Positions 1-11,350 of a stretch of 64,000 nucleotides of DNA are shown here, in pieces. The stretch lies in assembly GCA_037893245.1 (NCBI GenBank), contig JBAIAA010000251.1:1612001-1676000 (forward strand), in the 5' to 3' direction. The notes beneath the pieces are model-generated. The model did no database searches. It had not been told where the DNA came from and saw only the letters and a list, made by a program, of their open reading frames with translations. The position numbers and the translations under genes are program-made. How positions within the stretch are numbered: position 1 is the stretch's first letter; each line of letters opens with the position of its first letter. The DNA is from Crossaster papposus (Eukaryota; Echinodermata; Asteroidea; Velatida; Solasteridae).

Positions 1-84
1 GTTAAAACTCCGTTTTTACAAACCTAATACTACCGGTTGGCACAAGTCCGGTATATTGGAAATAGAGGCAATGTTAACATTATA

Positions 85-340
85 AGGGTGTAGTGTTGCA
101 TTTTTGTTTTTAATTGGCTAATATTTGACTTTTTGGAAAACATTTAGCTAGCCTTGCATTTTTATTAAAATGCGCAAAAATGCGATTTTTTTTAAAATTA
201 ATTGAATTAATTGAATTAATGTAAGGTGTTAGCCTTGTATTTTTATTAAAATTAACAAAATAATTACTATTGGAAAAACATTTAAATTGCAAGGGGTTAG
301 TTAATAGCCTTGGATTTTTATTAAAATTACACAAAGAAAC
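85..340 (+). repeat. Short satellite, GCCTTGCATTTTTATTA-type units
   Basis: Degenerate copies of a motif reading roughly TTAGCCTTGCATTTTTATTA recur every 60-80 bases in AT-rich DNA. The same motif recurs at 1836-1995 and, inverted, at 58880-59101. No coding potential is seen. The copy number is too small and divergent to define a clean consensus by eye. Confidence 0.7.
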
Positions 341-465
341 CACAAGAGAAACTGACTATGTGAATATGCACATTTACAAATAATGCAAACTCAGTTTTAC
401 TTGTGGTTTATTTGAGTATTATAAAATAAAACGTCGTATCCTTATTGAGTGATCCCCACAATGTC

Positions 466-690
466 GCTTCCCAGGTTGTATCGTAAAATTGGGTGTGATC
501 CCTGGCTAAACGGCATTCTGGTGTTTATGACTTCTGAATAATATGCCCTCGAACAAAGATTCTGACAATTTGGAAGACCATCAACATAAGGCAAATTAGC
601 TCAGTTGGTAGATCGCCCAACCGGAATTCTAGAGATCGCAGGTTCAACGCCTTGTCAATTTCTTTGTTCACTTTTAATTTTATTTAAATT
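466..690 (+). mobile_element. tRNA-type SINE, copy 1
   Basis: A tRNA-like module carries an A box (597-612, TAGCTCAGTTGGTAGA) and a B box (641-651, GGTTCAACGCC). It is preceded by about 125 bases that are also conserved in a second copy at 33665-33900, including the shared words GGCATT, GACTTC, GCCCTC and TGACAATTTGG. The shared upstream part makes this a SINE family and not a stray tRNA gene. The anticodon arm is not cloverleaf-perfect. The tRNA part sits near the 3' side, unlike most SINEs, where it is at the 5' end. Confidence 0.7.
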
Positions 691-1835
691 GACCACAAAT
701 GTACTTGTCCTTAAAGGAAACATGTAGTCTAACATCTTCATTACGCATTTTTTGTTTTAAATCAATAGATTTATGTGTATCAAATGTGAATAAAAAGCAA
801 AACTGGTTCTAGTGTACGTTTAGTGTGGTAATTTGCCGTCCAGAAATTGACCCCCCCTTTTTAAATTTGGCGGCCACTCAAAATGAGTGACGTAAATCGA
901 GTCAGAACCCGGACAAATTATCGATAGTCGGTACGCGACGTCTAGGTACGAGACGGGTTCGCGTGGCCACGTACGCACACATTGTTGTGTGTACGAGAGT
1001 GAACGAATCCCGTACGCCTTGTGCACACGTACGTACATGTACATGTACATGTAAACGCGATCACCCACACGCACGCTGTCCAAAACAAAGGATACCGTAC
1101 AGTACATGTACATGTACAGTAATCGGCGCGGACTAAACATGGACGATCGTGAAAGTTCTTCGTCGGTTTTAGTGAATCTGACGAAAACAGTACAGATTCG
1201 TCCGATTGGAATATCGTTAGGACAGCATCTGACTTCAGCATGTTTTTTAAGGGCATGCCAAAGTTGCTGTACAGACCAGTGTCGAAGCACGACCGCTCAA
1301 AATGGTCGCTGCAGATCGGGCCGAAAAATCACTAGGCCCGGCGGGACCACTTCGCTCTGGTAAGATTTACTTTGGCTGTCCAAATCCTCCGATATTTAGG
1401 ATCAGCCGGAAACAAATGAAGGCTTACTCCATCCTTGGTAGTTTTGCTACACCCAGCAGCTACACATCTAGTCGGCATGACTGAAAACAGTTGTATTTTA
1501 ACCCTGATTTAGAATACAAAACCGGCATGGTAAACTCGTAGACAAAGACTTGTTGCATGCAATGCGCGCATAATGCAAGCCAGGCCCGGGTAGCGCCCCC
1601 CCGCAGCGAGGCAATTCTCTGCCTCGATTTTTGTCATACCCCACGCGAAGTTTTATGTTAATGAGGCTTCCCTTTGAGGGGCGGAGTGGAATGACTAAAC
1701 ATTTTCAAAAATTATTTTCTCCCATTTATCACAGAAAATAAACACAACCTCACACATAATGTGGTTGTCAATATGATACTTTATTGATTTAAGCAAACAA
1801 AAAACTTATTACATGTTTCCTTTAAGAAAAAAAAT
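691..1835. other. Non-repetitive block with possible first exon
   Basis: No gene can be called firmly. At 1022-1120 there are palindromic ACATGT tracts. Two overlapping plus-strand frames (ATG at 1138 and ATG at 1302) both run into a strong GTAAGA splice donor at 1360, in a locally CpG-richer stretch. This could be a first exon, with the start at 1302 in a favourable AAAATGG context, but no downstream exon was found. Treat it as a weak candidate. Confidence 0.2.
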
Positions 1836-1995
1836 GTAAGGGGTTATAGCCTTGCATTTTTATAAAATTGGCCTTTTTTTAATTTTTTAGATAAATTAAA
1901 CATTGAAAGGGGTTAGCCTTTCATTTTTATTAAATTGTTTCCAAATTAACAATATAGAACATTTTTAAATTGTGAGTGGTTAGCCTTGACCTTCG
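1836..1995 (+). repeat. Short satellite, second block
   Basis: Three further degenerate units of the GGGGTTAGCCTTGCATTTTTA family seen at 85-340, spaced about 70 bases apart. Confidence 0.65.
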
Positions 1996-2029
1996 CCATG
2001 ACCTTTGAATATGTCGTCTTGGCTAACTC

Positions 2030-2390
2030 GCATAATCGCTCGGGAAATTACGAGCGGAATTTGCATGTGCGTGTGATGTTGCGTGCATAATCGAATGATG
2101 CTACATGCATAATCGCTAACTCATTGGTCAAGTTTCTGTTACATCACATAATTATGCAACGTCACACGCGCATGCAAATCGACACGATTGTGCTTAGAAT
2201 TTTCCGAGAGATTATGGCCGAGTTCGGGCGGTCCGTTCTTGACACGCGAACTCTGTTCTCGCGCTCGAACGGCGGGAACGCGACCCGTGAACATTGCACT
2301 CGGAACAAGAACACACACCACCTATCCACCAGGGTTTTGCAAGAACAAGTTACGCGTGTCAAGAATAGACCGCCCGAACTCGGCCTACAA
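2030..2390. mobile_element. Foldback/MITE next to the Harbinger end
   Basis: There are two nested inverted repeats. The segment at 2217-2252 (GGCCGAGTTCGGGCGGTC...) is the reverse complement of 2351-2387. The segment at about 2049-2082 pairs with 2150-2180 (TTGCATG...CATGCAA). It has no ORF of its own. The foldback ends about 15 bases before the Harbinger left terminus. Confidence 0.55.
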
Positions 2391-3157
2391 GGCCGATGTG
2401 AGTAAAGGCCGGTTCATACTCACTGCGTTTACACACGCGCATCGCGTAATGCGAATGTCGCATTTGACGTTCATACTTCTTCAAGATAAAATGCGATACG
2501 CAGTGAAAGTTTGCATTCTCGTGTGGAAACGCGCACGCAGTATGCGTTCATACTTTTAAACACAAATCGTATACGTTTGCGCGGCAACTCCGATTTCTTC
2601 TCGCATTGATTGATTCACAATGGAAGGAGTTGAAGAGATTCTCCTTTTGTCGTTATTGTGGCTTGCTCACCGTCGACATCGGGCGAGAACAAAGGATCGG
2701 AGGCGATGGTATATTCGCCCTTTAAATCGGCGACGTAATCAACTGGGGGAGTTTCACTCTCTCATCAATGAGATGCGTTTATATGATGAGAAAACGCATT
2801 ATCGCTACTTCCGGATGACGAGGACTCGCTTCGATGCTCTTTTGCACGAAGTGGGACCTCGACTAGAGCATCTTGGGACCCACCGGTGGCAACAGGCGAC
2901 TCACAGCAAACGGTTTCAATAAGTTTCAGACTGGGAAAGTCAACCGTCAATGGTATATTTAAGGAAACTACAGTCGCAATTTGGGATGCACTTTGTAATG
3001 ATGTGCTGAAATTTCCAACAAAGGAAGACTGGCAACGAATTACCAGAGAGTTCTGGCTGTACTGGAACTTTCCCATGTGCATCGGGGTCATTGATGGCAA
3101 ACACATAGTCATGCGAGCACCAGCAAATTCAGGTTAGCTATATTACGTCAGGCATGT

Positions 3158-3660
3158 CAGGGTGAGTCAAAAAAAGCGGAACCCCAAAACAATGATTTAT
3201 ATTTCATTAAAAAAATATGAAGCACCCAAATTAATTATGAATTGGAAGCCCATTAATAAACTACTTTTAAGTGAGAAAATTATTTAAATTGCTCTTCCCG
3301 TTAAAATTGTATCACTATTTAAAAAAAATTCCCCAAAATTAGGTTCGTCAAAAAATACGATTTTAAGAAGTGTCAAACATTACCAGCGATAAAACCTTAG
3401 TTTAAAAGTAAAACATATTCAAAGTCCTGAAACCTTATACATTTAGATTGCATGATGATGATGATGCAGAAGCAGGGTTGTTAATAATGATATTGTGTAC
3501 ATTTGTTAAAACCTCTAACGTTATTCTGTGTCATTGTAGAGTAATTGAAATAATTTTCTCCATTAAAATAGTTTAATAAATGGGCTTCTATTTCATAATT
3601 TTGGTGCTTGATATTTTTTTATATGAAATAGATTTCTTTGTTTTAGGTTCTGCATTGCTA
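3158..3660. mobile_element. MITE in transposase intron 1 (family copy 1)
   Basis: The left part (from 3158, CAGGGTGAGTC, to about 3265) is the inverted complement of 3570-3660: the words AAGCACC, AATTATGAA, GAAGCCCAT and AATAAAC recur in reverse. The element fills most of the 813-base intron 3133-3945. A second copy lies at 60580-60871 in the opposite orientation. The right terminus has lost the GACTCACCCTG end. Confidence 0.7.
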
Positions 3661-4782
3661 AATTTAAGATCGCAAATTGCGTATGAAAGATTGAAAAAAA
3701 AATGATATCATTATTTTTGAGAAATGTAACTAATAGGCCTATTGGACGCCAACTGTCTGTAGTTTTGAAACCTTTGATTGTAATATCCGGAATTTATTAT
3801 GTTTTTCTTGAAAAATTTGTATGGGATGTGTAAATTTGTAAAAATGCGGATTAGTGTTAAAAGTATGTTAGCGCATGGATCATTATAAAAGCTGTATCGT
3901 AATAATTATTACAACAAATAGTTTGGGAAATTGTTCGTTTTATAGGAAGTGACTTCTTCAACTACAAGGGGACGTTCTCCCTTCTACTGATGGCGGTGGT
4001 AGATGCGCAGTACAATTTCGTCATGGTTGACATCGGCGCTTTTGGACGAGAGAGTGATGGTGGTGTGTTCAGTGCAAGCGAGTTCGGAAAGCAGTTCAAC
4101 AGGGGCCAACTCAATATCCCAGATCTGCGAGAGCTTCCAGGAACTAATGTCATAGTTCACCATGTGCTTGTTGGGGATGAGGCCTTCCCTTTGAAGCCGA
4201 ATATGATGCGACCTTTCCCTGGTATACTGCAAATAATGATAGACAAACGTGTTACCGACTTTTTAAAGTACTGGACGCATCATCCGAAGAGCATGCAAAA
4301 ATTTTCATAATTATTTGTTAAAATGAAGTATTTTGTAAGAAAATAATGGCATTTCTGCTGGTTGGTGTATGTTCAATGATTGTTTTGTTGAGATCGTTGC
4401 AGTTGTACTTTGGTACAGAAACAGATTGTTACCCCACCTAACTTGTTTTTCTGTGTCGCTGAACAGGATTGAACTTGGACCACGAGACAAGGATATTTAA
4501 TTATCGTCTCAGCAGAGCAAGGAGAATTGTCGAGAATGCATTCGGCATTCTTGCAGCACGGTGGCGTATCTTTCGTCGACCAATCGACGCAGCGCCAGAA
4601 TTGGTTTCTAATGCTGTGAAAGCTGCAGTCTGTCTACACAATTATCTGAAATCAACAGACTTCGGGTAATTAGAGCGACACTCGGACATAATAAAATGCA
4701 CAGAAATAATAAAATAGCTAGATACGTGATATCTAGAAACATCGCCTCTTTTCCTATGATGTTCACTTTCCAAACATGTACA

Positions 4783-4976
4783 CAATTTGGTTGGTTAAAA
4801 TAGTTGGTTAACATTTTAACCAACAATGTATAATTTTTTCCCAATTTGACCAATGTTGGGTACATTTACCCAACGTTGGGCAACATTTTCAACCAATTTT
4901 TGAACCAAACTAAAACAATTTACACATGTGTGTGAAGTGTTAAAATTCTAACCAACTTTTTTAACCAACCAAATTG
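4783..4976. mobile_element. Small MITE with AACCAA words in transposase intron 3
   Basis: Inverted ends at 4783-4810 and 4949-4976 (CAATTTGGTTGGTTAAAA and its complement) match with one or two differences. The interior holds further GTTGGT/ACCAAC words. It lies inside the intron before transposase exon 4. Confidence 0.65.
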
Positions 4977-5289
4977 TAATACATGTGTTGAGAATTCTTC
5001 GGAACTAACGGCAACTATTTACATTTTTTCCAGAAACCCGCCGAATGTACGCTATGTCCCTACGAACCTCATCGACCACGAAGCAAATGGTGAAGCTCAA
5101 GATGGCGAATAGAGGAGAATTGTTCAGGGAGACAACAATTTGTTGAATGTGGGTCGCCTCTCGACAAATGCAGCATCAAGGCTGGCAATCGATGCAAGAC
5201 AAAAGTTTGCACGGTTTTTTGTCTCCGAAGAAGGATCGGTTCCCTGGCAAGATAATGTTGTTGGAAGAGGTGCTCGCCGTGGTGTTTAG

Positions 5290-6234
5290 TCAATTCCTTA
5301 GATATTTTCATTGTCCGTATACAATAGATAATAAAAGGTGACACAAACAAGTTAAAATTTGGCATTTCATTTGGGTGTGAAAGTTAACATCCAAATCCAA
5401 ATAACCGCTGACCTTGGTTTAATAGTGCTGGGATCAAAACTACTCAACCGAATCGGGAGTTCTTGGTATCATTTTTCCTTCTAACAAAATTTGTTAGCCA
5501 CAAATATCAATGATTTAGGTTCCTGGATATTGCTCGTTACATTGCCAGTATACGCTCTCATTATGTTTCAAAAGGATTGTGGTATAGCAACAAATAAAAA
5601 CATTCTTTGCCGACAACAAAACAGAAAACTACAAAACGTATCAATCAAAAAATAAACAAATTATCAAATTTCTACGGAAAAAAGTATCTGGCCAAACTTT
5701 GATGACATGTTTGTTTACACATAAAATAATCACATAAAGCCAAATATCAACTGACACTTTTGTGCGGCGCATAACGATACATCGAGTATATTAATTGGGA
5801 TATATAGTTCATCTGATAAGAGCTCAATTTACATGAAGTAATGACAAACCCAAAAATGTTATATATTTCACAAATTATTGTGTCATAAAAATGTAGATAC
5901 ATGCCTAAAGAAGATTTGTATGAACATCTAACAAAAGAAACACGATGCACTAACAATAAAAATCCATTGTAACAGTTACTTGGCAAAAAATCCACTTGTT
6001 CAAGCACCAAGTAACAATGGATTTCCAGTGTTTCTTTTGTTAGATGTTCAGTGTGAGTTGGTGAAAACAATTTTTTGTTTTGCTCATTTTTATAGTGCAT
6101 TTTTATAGCAAGCCAGGAAACGGATTACCTTCGAAAGATTGCTTATAAACAAAAAACAACAACATCATTAACAACATCAATTATGCTAATTTATGTCTGG
6201 TCGGATTCGCGTTTTCGCATTCCGTTTTAAACTA
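5290..6234. other. Harbinger inter-gene spacer with one hairpin
   Basis: AT-rich spacer between the convergent 3' ends of the two Harbinger genes. The only structure seen is an inverted repeat: 5922-5943 pairs with 6028-6049, and the inner 5961-5983 pairs with 6007-6024. It would fold into a stem of about 130 bases. Confidence 0.6.
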
Positions 6235-6619
6235 TTAACCAACTGAATTGAAGTTACGTTCTTCCTGCTGAAAGAGCAACTCCTGGATTTTGAATTTGCA
6301 CACGGATTTCTCCCTCGGTGGTAATTTCTTTAGAGATGCCACGATCATTCTACCAAACAAAACATCTTCATCTTCATCCGCTCTGGACGTGACAAGTGCA
6401 AGGCTTTCAAGGATGGCCTTTTCCACTGGATCCACAGATCTTTTGGGTTTCTTCGATTTGGGTGATTCATCTGGAGAATTGCTTTGCCTTTGTTTTTCAC
6501 TTGGAGGGGAGGATGATGTGCTCACTGAATTATCTTTGGTTGGTGTTGCTGACAGACTTGTGCTCTCTTCTTCAGACCCTGTATCGTGGCTCTCATCTGT
6601 TTGGACTGGCAGGTCAGCA

Positions 6620-7490
6620 CTGTAAATAAATAAATATTGTAAATAAAGGTTAATTATTATAAATACAAGATGATTATATTTTAAATACGAGGTGAATACA
6701 ATTTGGGAACAAGAAAATCGACTGGGTCAGTACTCGGTAAAGAGAATGTCCCATAGGAGTTGCACTCTTTAAAGGTAGTATACACCATTTGCAAACATCA
6801 AAAAACAAAACTACTATATTATTATGAAATACCTTATTTGACTGTAAGTGAACAACAGTCTCAAGCATCCTACGAAATACCGAAACAGCTAAACACTTTT
6901 CTTTAACGAAAGCAAGAGCTGTTTCGGCAAAAATGCCGAAACAGCTAATGAATTCAACGGTGATTAAATATAGGGTCTTCGTGTATTTAGGGGGTGTTTT
7001 GGTGTTTTTTTGTGCGAGACCTTAAACTCGATTTTTCAATTGAATTGAATTTTGTTAGAATCGCACTTTTGAACGAGTCATCGCGCAAACAAAAATGTAC
7101 AGCCCGATTTGATAGTAGGACGCTTTTAATTTGAAAGTTCAAATAAACTTCTCGTGGGCCGTTTAAATTATTTTCCTGCGATGGCTCATTGAAAAGCTCA
7201 TAACAAATGCAATTCTTTGAAATTATATCAATCCAATTGAACATATCTATTTTTCAAGGTGCCAATAAACGCATACATAGACCCCATTTTTAATATTATA
7301 ATACAAGTTCCTCAGCAATATTTATAAGAAAAAATATAGGCAAAGGGCCTATAGGCATTTTAATTAGTCTACAACTTTCATATATTGTGCATCATATTGT
7401 ATGTAGGCCTATAGGCATAAGCTACCAAGAATATCAGTTATAGTTTCAAAAGTTTAACTGAAAGTAAATAAACATAATGAAGTTACTTAC
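6620..7490. other. Intron of the MADF-BESS gene
   Basis: AT-rich intron. It contains a repeat hairpin at 6879-6950 (listed separately) and otherwise nothing recognisable. Confidence 0.6.
6879..6950. repeat. GCCGAAACAGCT triple hairpin unit, copy 1
   Basis: The 12-mer CCGAAACAGCT / AGCTGTTTCGGC / GCCGAAACAGCT occurs at 6880, 6917 and 6935 as direct, inverted and direct copies. The same three-part arrangement recurs at 51959-52033. Confidence 0.7.
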
Positions 7491-8063
7491 TTTATGTCCA
7501 TGTTCGTTTCCGTTTCTCTGTGTTTGATGTGGTCTCCAAGGAATGCCATCGGTTCATAGTAAGGCCATTTCGTTTGTTTTTTGGCCCCATCGCCGCTTTT
7601 TGTCTTCATATTCTTCTTCACCTTTACGAAGGCATCCCGCAGTTTCCTCCATTTGTCCTTGCACTCCTTCCAATCCTTTTCGCAAATGTTGCCGATTTCT
7701 TTCCATGAGGTAACAGCCCTCTCTACATCTCGATACTCCTTTAAACTTGGATTATATAGATTGGGAAATAGGCGGACTGCTTCGATAATATAAGCGCTTC
7801 GTCATTTTTACTGCTTCCCATGTTTGCCATCTTTCGCCAAGTCTGGGCTGCGTGTACGCATCCGACAAATGTTAAAATATTTGAATGTGTCCGACTACGC
7901 ATCCGATTGGTGCGTACGAACTTTTCATCAGTTTCAAAAACTGCGCGCAGAGACACGAACTTTGATTACGCACTGCGCTTCCCTATACGCACGGCGGATG
8001 CTTCGGAATAGAACTCCGCGCTGCGTACGCAGTGAATACGCAGTGAGTATGAACCGGCCTTCA

Positions 8064-8229
8064 TCCTACTGAAAAGTTTGGTTGGCCACGAGAGGGCGCT
8101 AGCAGCTAGACACGGCTCCACGCTCCGAGCGTGCAAGGTGGGCATCAGTTTCACAAACGACACACGGACATGACACGACTTTAACACATCACACAGGATT
8201 AAAACGGTATTGTATTTACAAAACTATAA
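8064..8229. other. Short spacer between Harbinger and DIRS
   Basis: Non-coding. It contains a GAGAGGGCGCTAGCAGCTAG stretch. It could be the outer part of the Gypsy element that resumes at 13091, interrupted by the DIRS insertion, but no long terminal repeat partner was found to prove this. Confidence 0.25.
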
Positions 8230-8453
8230 ATTCTATTACATAACACTTCGTACAAGTCTTCAGAGGGTATGCATTCCTTTCAGGTGCCAGGCATGCGGAT
8301 CACATGTACATTCAAAGAATATATAGTAATTCAAATGAGGTAGTGTAGTATGGGTATATAAACCCCCGGCTGAAAGGAGCCAGCATCTTTTTTCGTGTGA
8401 TAGGCCTAGCGGACAGAGCTGAACAGTTCAGCTCCCTATTGTTCATTGCAATA

Positions 8454-9667
8454 ATGAATACTGACTCGTCCGAAGACGACATTAAATCACTCCAACCAGG
8501 CCAAGGTAAGCCTAGTTCTCGCCGGGACATGGATGCTCGGTTACAGGCCAATGCCGACGGTATCCAGAAGTTATCGGCTTCTGTTAATGCCATGCAGGAG
8601 ATGCTGGCATCAGTGGTTCATTCCCGTGACTTATCCAGACGTGCGAAGCACGCCGGCTCCAGCAACTCCGCTGACAGTCCACCCCAGTTTGAGATCTCGG
8701 CTCCATACGACGATGAGTTTGTAGACGAGATACTAAGTCAGGAAGCTGTGGCATACGACCCAGCTCAATCCGAGTTTGATCTGACCGGTGTACTGGCAGA
8801 TAACCAAGCCATTACAGCGCAAACTGATTTTGACGTTCTTCCAAGTGAAGATATTTACAATGACAGTGAGGCTAAAGGCCCCGAGATATTTAGTAACTTA
8901 GCAGAAAGAGCTGTAAAAGCGGTAACTTTGCCAATCAAGAAAGAGACGTATAAAAATACGTTACACCGTCAAATGCGGTAGCTGTGTCGGCACCAAGAAT
9001 AGACAGTGAACTTTGGGGAACCATCCCCGCCTCAGCTTGATCCAAGGACGTGATCTTACAGAAAATACAAAAACAAGCTATCAAAGGTTTGCTTCCTTAC
9101 TTCAAAATGTTGACTGAATTGCGTGATGCAACAAAATCAGGCCAAGTTGTGAACATTGACAAGTTAAAGGAACTTGCTTTAGATGGCATTACCCTTGCAG
9201 GGAACGCCTCTTATGAACTAAGTATGAGACGTCGAGAGGAACTGAAGCAAGTCCTCAACCCCAGGTATCGTGGTCTGTGTTCCCGCAATACTCCCGTCTC
9301 AGAAATGCTGTTCGGGAAAGACATGAATAATACAATGAAACAGGTAGCTGAAGCCTACAAAGCAGGCAAAAAATTGACCTCAGACGACAGGAAAAATCAG
9401 TCTTCCTATCGCCGTTATGTGCCTTATAACCAGCAGAGAACAGGCAAAGGCTCGTCCGAAAACTACAGCGGACCCACTGGAGACAGACGCTTCTGGCGTT
9501 CATCTTCTTGGGGTTCGAATGTTCCCCAACACAGCCGTGGGCGATCCACCTGGCAGCAGAGATCTAACAAACCATCTACTGCAACGAAGCCTACTTCAGA
9601 AAAAAACTGGTATGTAAAATCAGACCTACTATACTCTCCATTGGCAAGTGCCGGGAAACTAAAATGA
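8454..9667 (+). pseudogene. DIRS copy 1 Gag-like protein
   Basis: Begins at ATG 8454 (MNTDSSEDD), just inside the left repeat. It runs open to a stop at 8979-8981, then continues in another frame from about 9050 to 9667. The first part is acidic with a short heptad-like region. The second part ends in a Gly/Ser/Arg-rich, probably RNA-binding tail (RRFWRSSSWGS). No zinc knuckle is present, as is usual for DIRS Gag. The frame break lies near 8960-8980, with a further stop before 9050. Assignment rests on position and composition. Confidence 0.7.
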
Positions 9668-9742
9668 CACAAGGGCGATTGGTCTCAAATCACTTCTGAT
9701 AGGTGGATTCTAAACACCATATCAGGTTGTAAAATTGATTTC

Positions 9743-11350
9743 TTGAGCTGTCCAATTCAAACCTCAAAACCTCAAAAGAAATCCTTCTGTGATCAAGAAT
9801 CACTTGTGATCAATACTGAGATTAGTGAACTGCTGCACAAAGGTGCAATCAGAGAAGTTCCTCTGGCTAAATGCCAGTTTCTGTCAAACATTTTTTTTGA
9901 TAGCGAAAAAGACAGGTGGATTGAGACCAGTTATTAATTTGAAAGATTTTAACAAATTTGTGTCGTACGAGCACTTCAAAATGAAAAATATCAAGCTCGT
10001 GAAAAACCTAATTCAAGTTAATGACTTTCTCACGTCAATTGACCTGAAAGATGCTTATTTTTCTATTCCAATGTGTGAGAAGGATCAACCTTATCTTTGC
10101 TTCTCTTGGGCAGAAAAAATGTTCTGCTTTACTTGCCTACCATTTGGCTTATCATCAGCCCCTAGAAATTTTACTAAGGTTATGAAACATGTAGTAGCAT
10201 CAGCGAGAAGTCGAGGTATTCGCTTGGTCGTTTATTTAGATGACATCCTCATCATGTCTTCTTCAAAAGAAGAAAGCACCACAAACACTAATTTCGTGAC
10301 AAACCTACTCCAAAATCTTGGATTTGGAATTAATTATAAAAAAATCTTGTTTGATCCCTGAAACACAAGTGACATACTTGGGATTCATAATCGACTCGGA
10401 AACTATGTCAATCCACATCCCTAAAAGTAAGGTGGAAAAACTCAAGTTGGAATGTAGACAGTTAGTTTCCAAAAAATCAGTAAGCATCCGCCAACTGGCC
10501 AGATGTATTGGCCTCATTGTTTCAACGTTTGAGGCCTTTCCGCAAGGAAAATTACATTACCGACAGATGGAAGTTGCCAAAGTTAGAGCACTTCAGTCTG
10601 AATCGGGTAATTATGATGCCCATATTGATACCACACCATTTTTTGAAGAAATTCAGTGGTGGTTGACGGTTTCATCTGATAGAGCATATTGTAATATAAA
10701 ATTACCTTCCATCGATATTGTCATCTCCACAGATGCCAGTAAACTGGGATGGGGAGCAGTCTGTCATACAGACAATTCTTATACACAGGGTAAGTGGAAA
10801 GACATCCATAAAAAGCTTCATATTAATGTATCATATATCTCCAAAATGGGGGGGATCTGTGGTTTCCTTAAACCAGATTTCGACCACAATTTTTAAGTGG
10901 TGTTTGCAAAAGAATATTCACTTATCTGCAACTCACATTGCCGGAATAACCAATGTCACGGCCGATCTTCTTTCTCGTAAAGAGCTGAACAAAGAAATAA
11001 GTATCAAGTTTGTAGTCTTTGGTCATATTGTCAAGCATACCTTCTGCCCAGACGTTGACCTTTTCGCATCTTGTGAAAATCGAAAATTGAATCAGTATGT
11101 TTCATGGAAAAAAGATCCATATGCTTGGGCTGTAGATGCGTTTACAATTTCATGGGGGAATTTATCTCCATATATTGTCCCTCCATTTTGTTTGCTACCC
11201 AGAATCCTGGACACGATTTCCAGAGACAGGACAGACTTATGTCTAGTAATCGCCCCCTTGTGGCCAACCCAAGCCTGGTTTCCTCAGCTACTCGCAATGT
11301 GTGTAGCACGACCAATCCAACTGCCACAGACTGCTCTCAACCAACCTCAG
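9743..11350 (+). pseudogene. DIRS copy 1 reverse transcriptase-RNase H
   Basis: RT motifs in order: [24 protein letters not shown], then the catalytic YLDDILIM at about 10231-10254, followed by TYLGFIIDS. A frameshift in an A-run near 10340 separates the palm from the thumb. The RNase H start (DASKLGWGA, about 10733) and its later motif (HIAGITNVTADLLSR) are in different frames. The segment after that (PDVDLFASCENRK to APLWPTQAWFPQLL) is the conserved tail seen in DIRS polyproteins and may be the Dam-like methyltransferase region, a tentative assignment. There are at least three frame breaks. Confidence 0.85.

Larger units (their letters stand above)
2620..5289 (+). pseudogene. Harbinger DDE transposase (HARBI1-like), four exons, broken
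   Basis: The exons are 2620-3132, 3946-4221, 4467-4665 and 5034-5289. All introns are GT-AG and the phases agree. The catalytic triad is visible: Asp in GVIDGKH (exon 1), Asp in VLVGDEAF (exon 2) and Glu in RIVENAFG (exon 3). An N-terminal helical region with RTRFD lies upstream, as in the family. Two lesions are seen. Near 2885-2895 the frame changes and roughly 15-20 expected residues appear to be missing before the ATGDSQQT segment. In exon 4 an in-frame TAG at 5110-5112 interrupts a coding stretch that otherwise continues in frame to a TAG at 5287-5289. In the family the product cuts and pastes the element in the nucleus together with a partner protein. The homology is certain and the inactivity is inferred. 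Confidence 0.9.
6235..7830 (-). pseudogene. Harbinger accessory MADF-BESS DNA-binding protein
   Basis: Two exons on the minus strand: 7830-7491 (ATG at 7830, donor GTAAGT) and 6619-6235 (acceptor TTTACAG, stop at 6235), joined in phase 2. Exon 1 encodes a MADF-type domain: an acidic DEAL start, SLKEYRDV, SWKEIG, a CKDKWRKLRD core and WPYYEPMAFL. Exon 2 gives an acidic/Ser-rich linker, a basic KSKKPKR stretch and a C-terminal BESS-like helix (FGRMIVASLKKLPP). Such proteins bind the element's ends and bring the transposase into the nucleus. The usual Harbinger partner is a Myb/SANT-type protein, and MADF is its relative. A one-base frameshift near 7785-7797, between DEAL and the VRLFPNLY segment, breaks this copy. 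Confidence 0.8.
2406..8060 (+). mobile_element. PIF/Harbinger DNA transposon, 5.66 kb
   Basis: The two ends are 23-bp perfect inverted repeats (2406-2428 and 8038-8060, beginning AGGCCGGTTCATACTC). They are flanked by TAA (2403-2405) and TCA (8061-8063), a one-mismatch version of the 3-bp target duplication known for this superfamily. Inside are a DDE transposase gene on the plus strand and a DNA-binding-type gene on the minus strand, in the divergent two-gene layout typical of Harbinger elements. Both genes carry lesions, so this copy should not be autonomous. Several smaller MITEs lie in its introns. Confidence 0.9.

Noticed and set aside
587-660. Functional tRNA gene
   Set aside because: The A and B boxes are present, but the arms do not pair and the flank is shared with a second copy, so it is a SINE.
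820-1290. Minus-strand 156-codon ORF with MYMY runs
   Set aside because: It comes from ACATGT tracts and has no motif. It overlaps another open frame.
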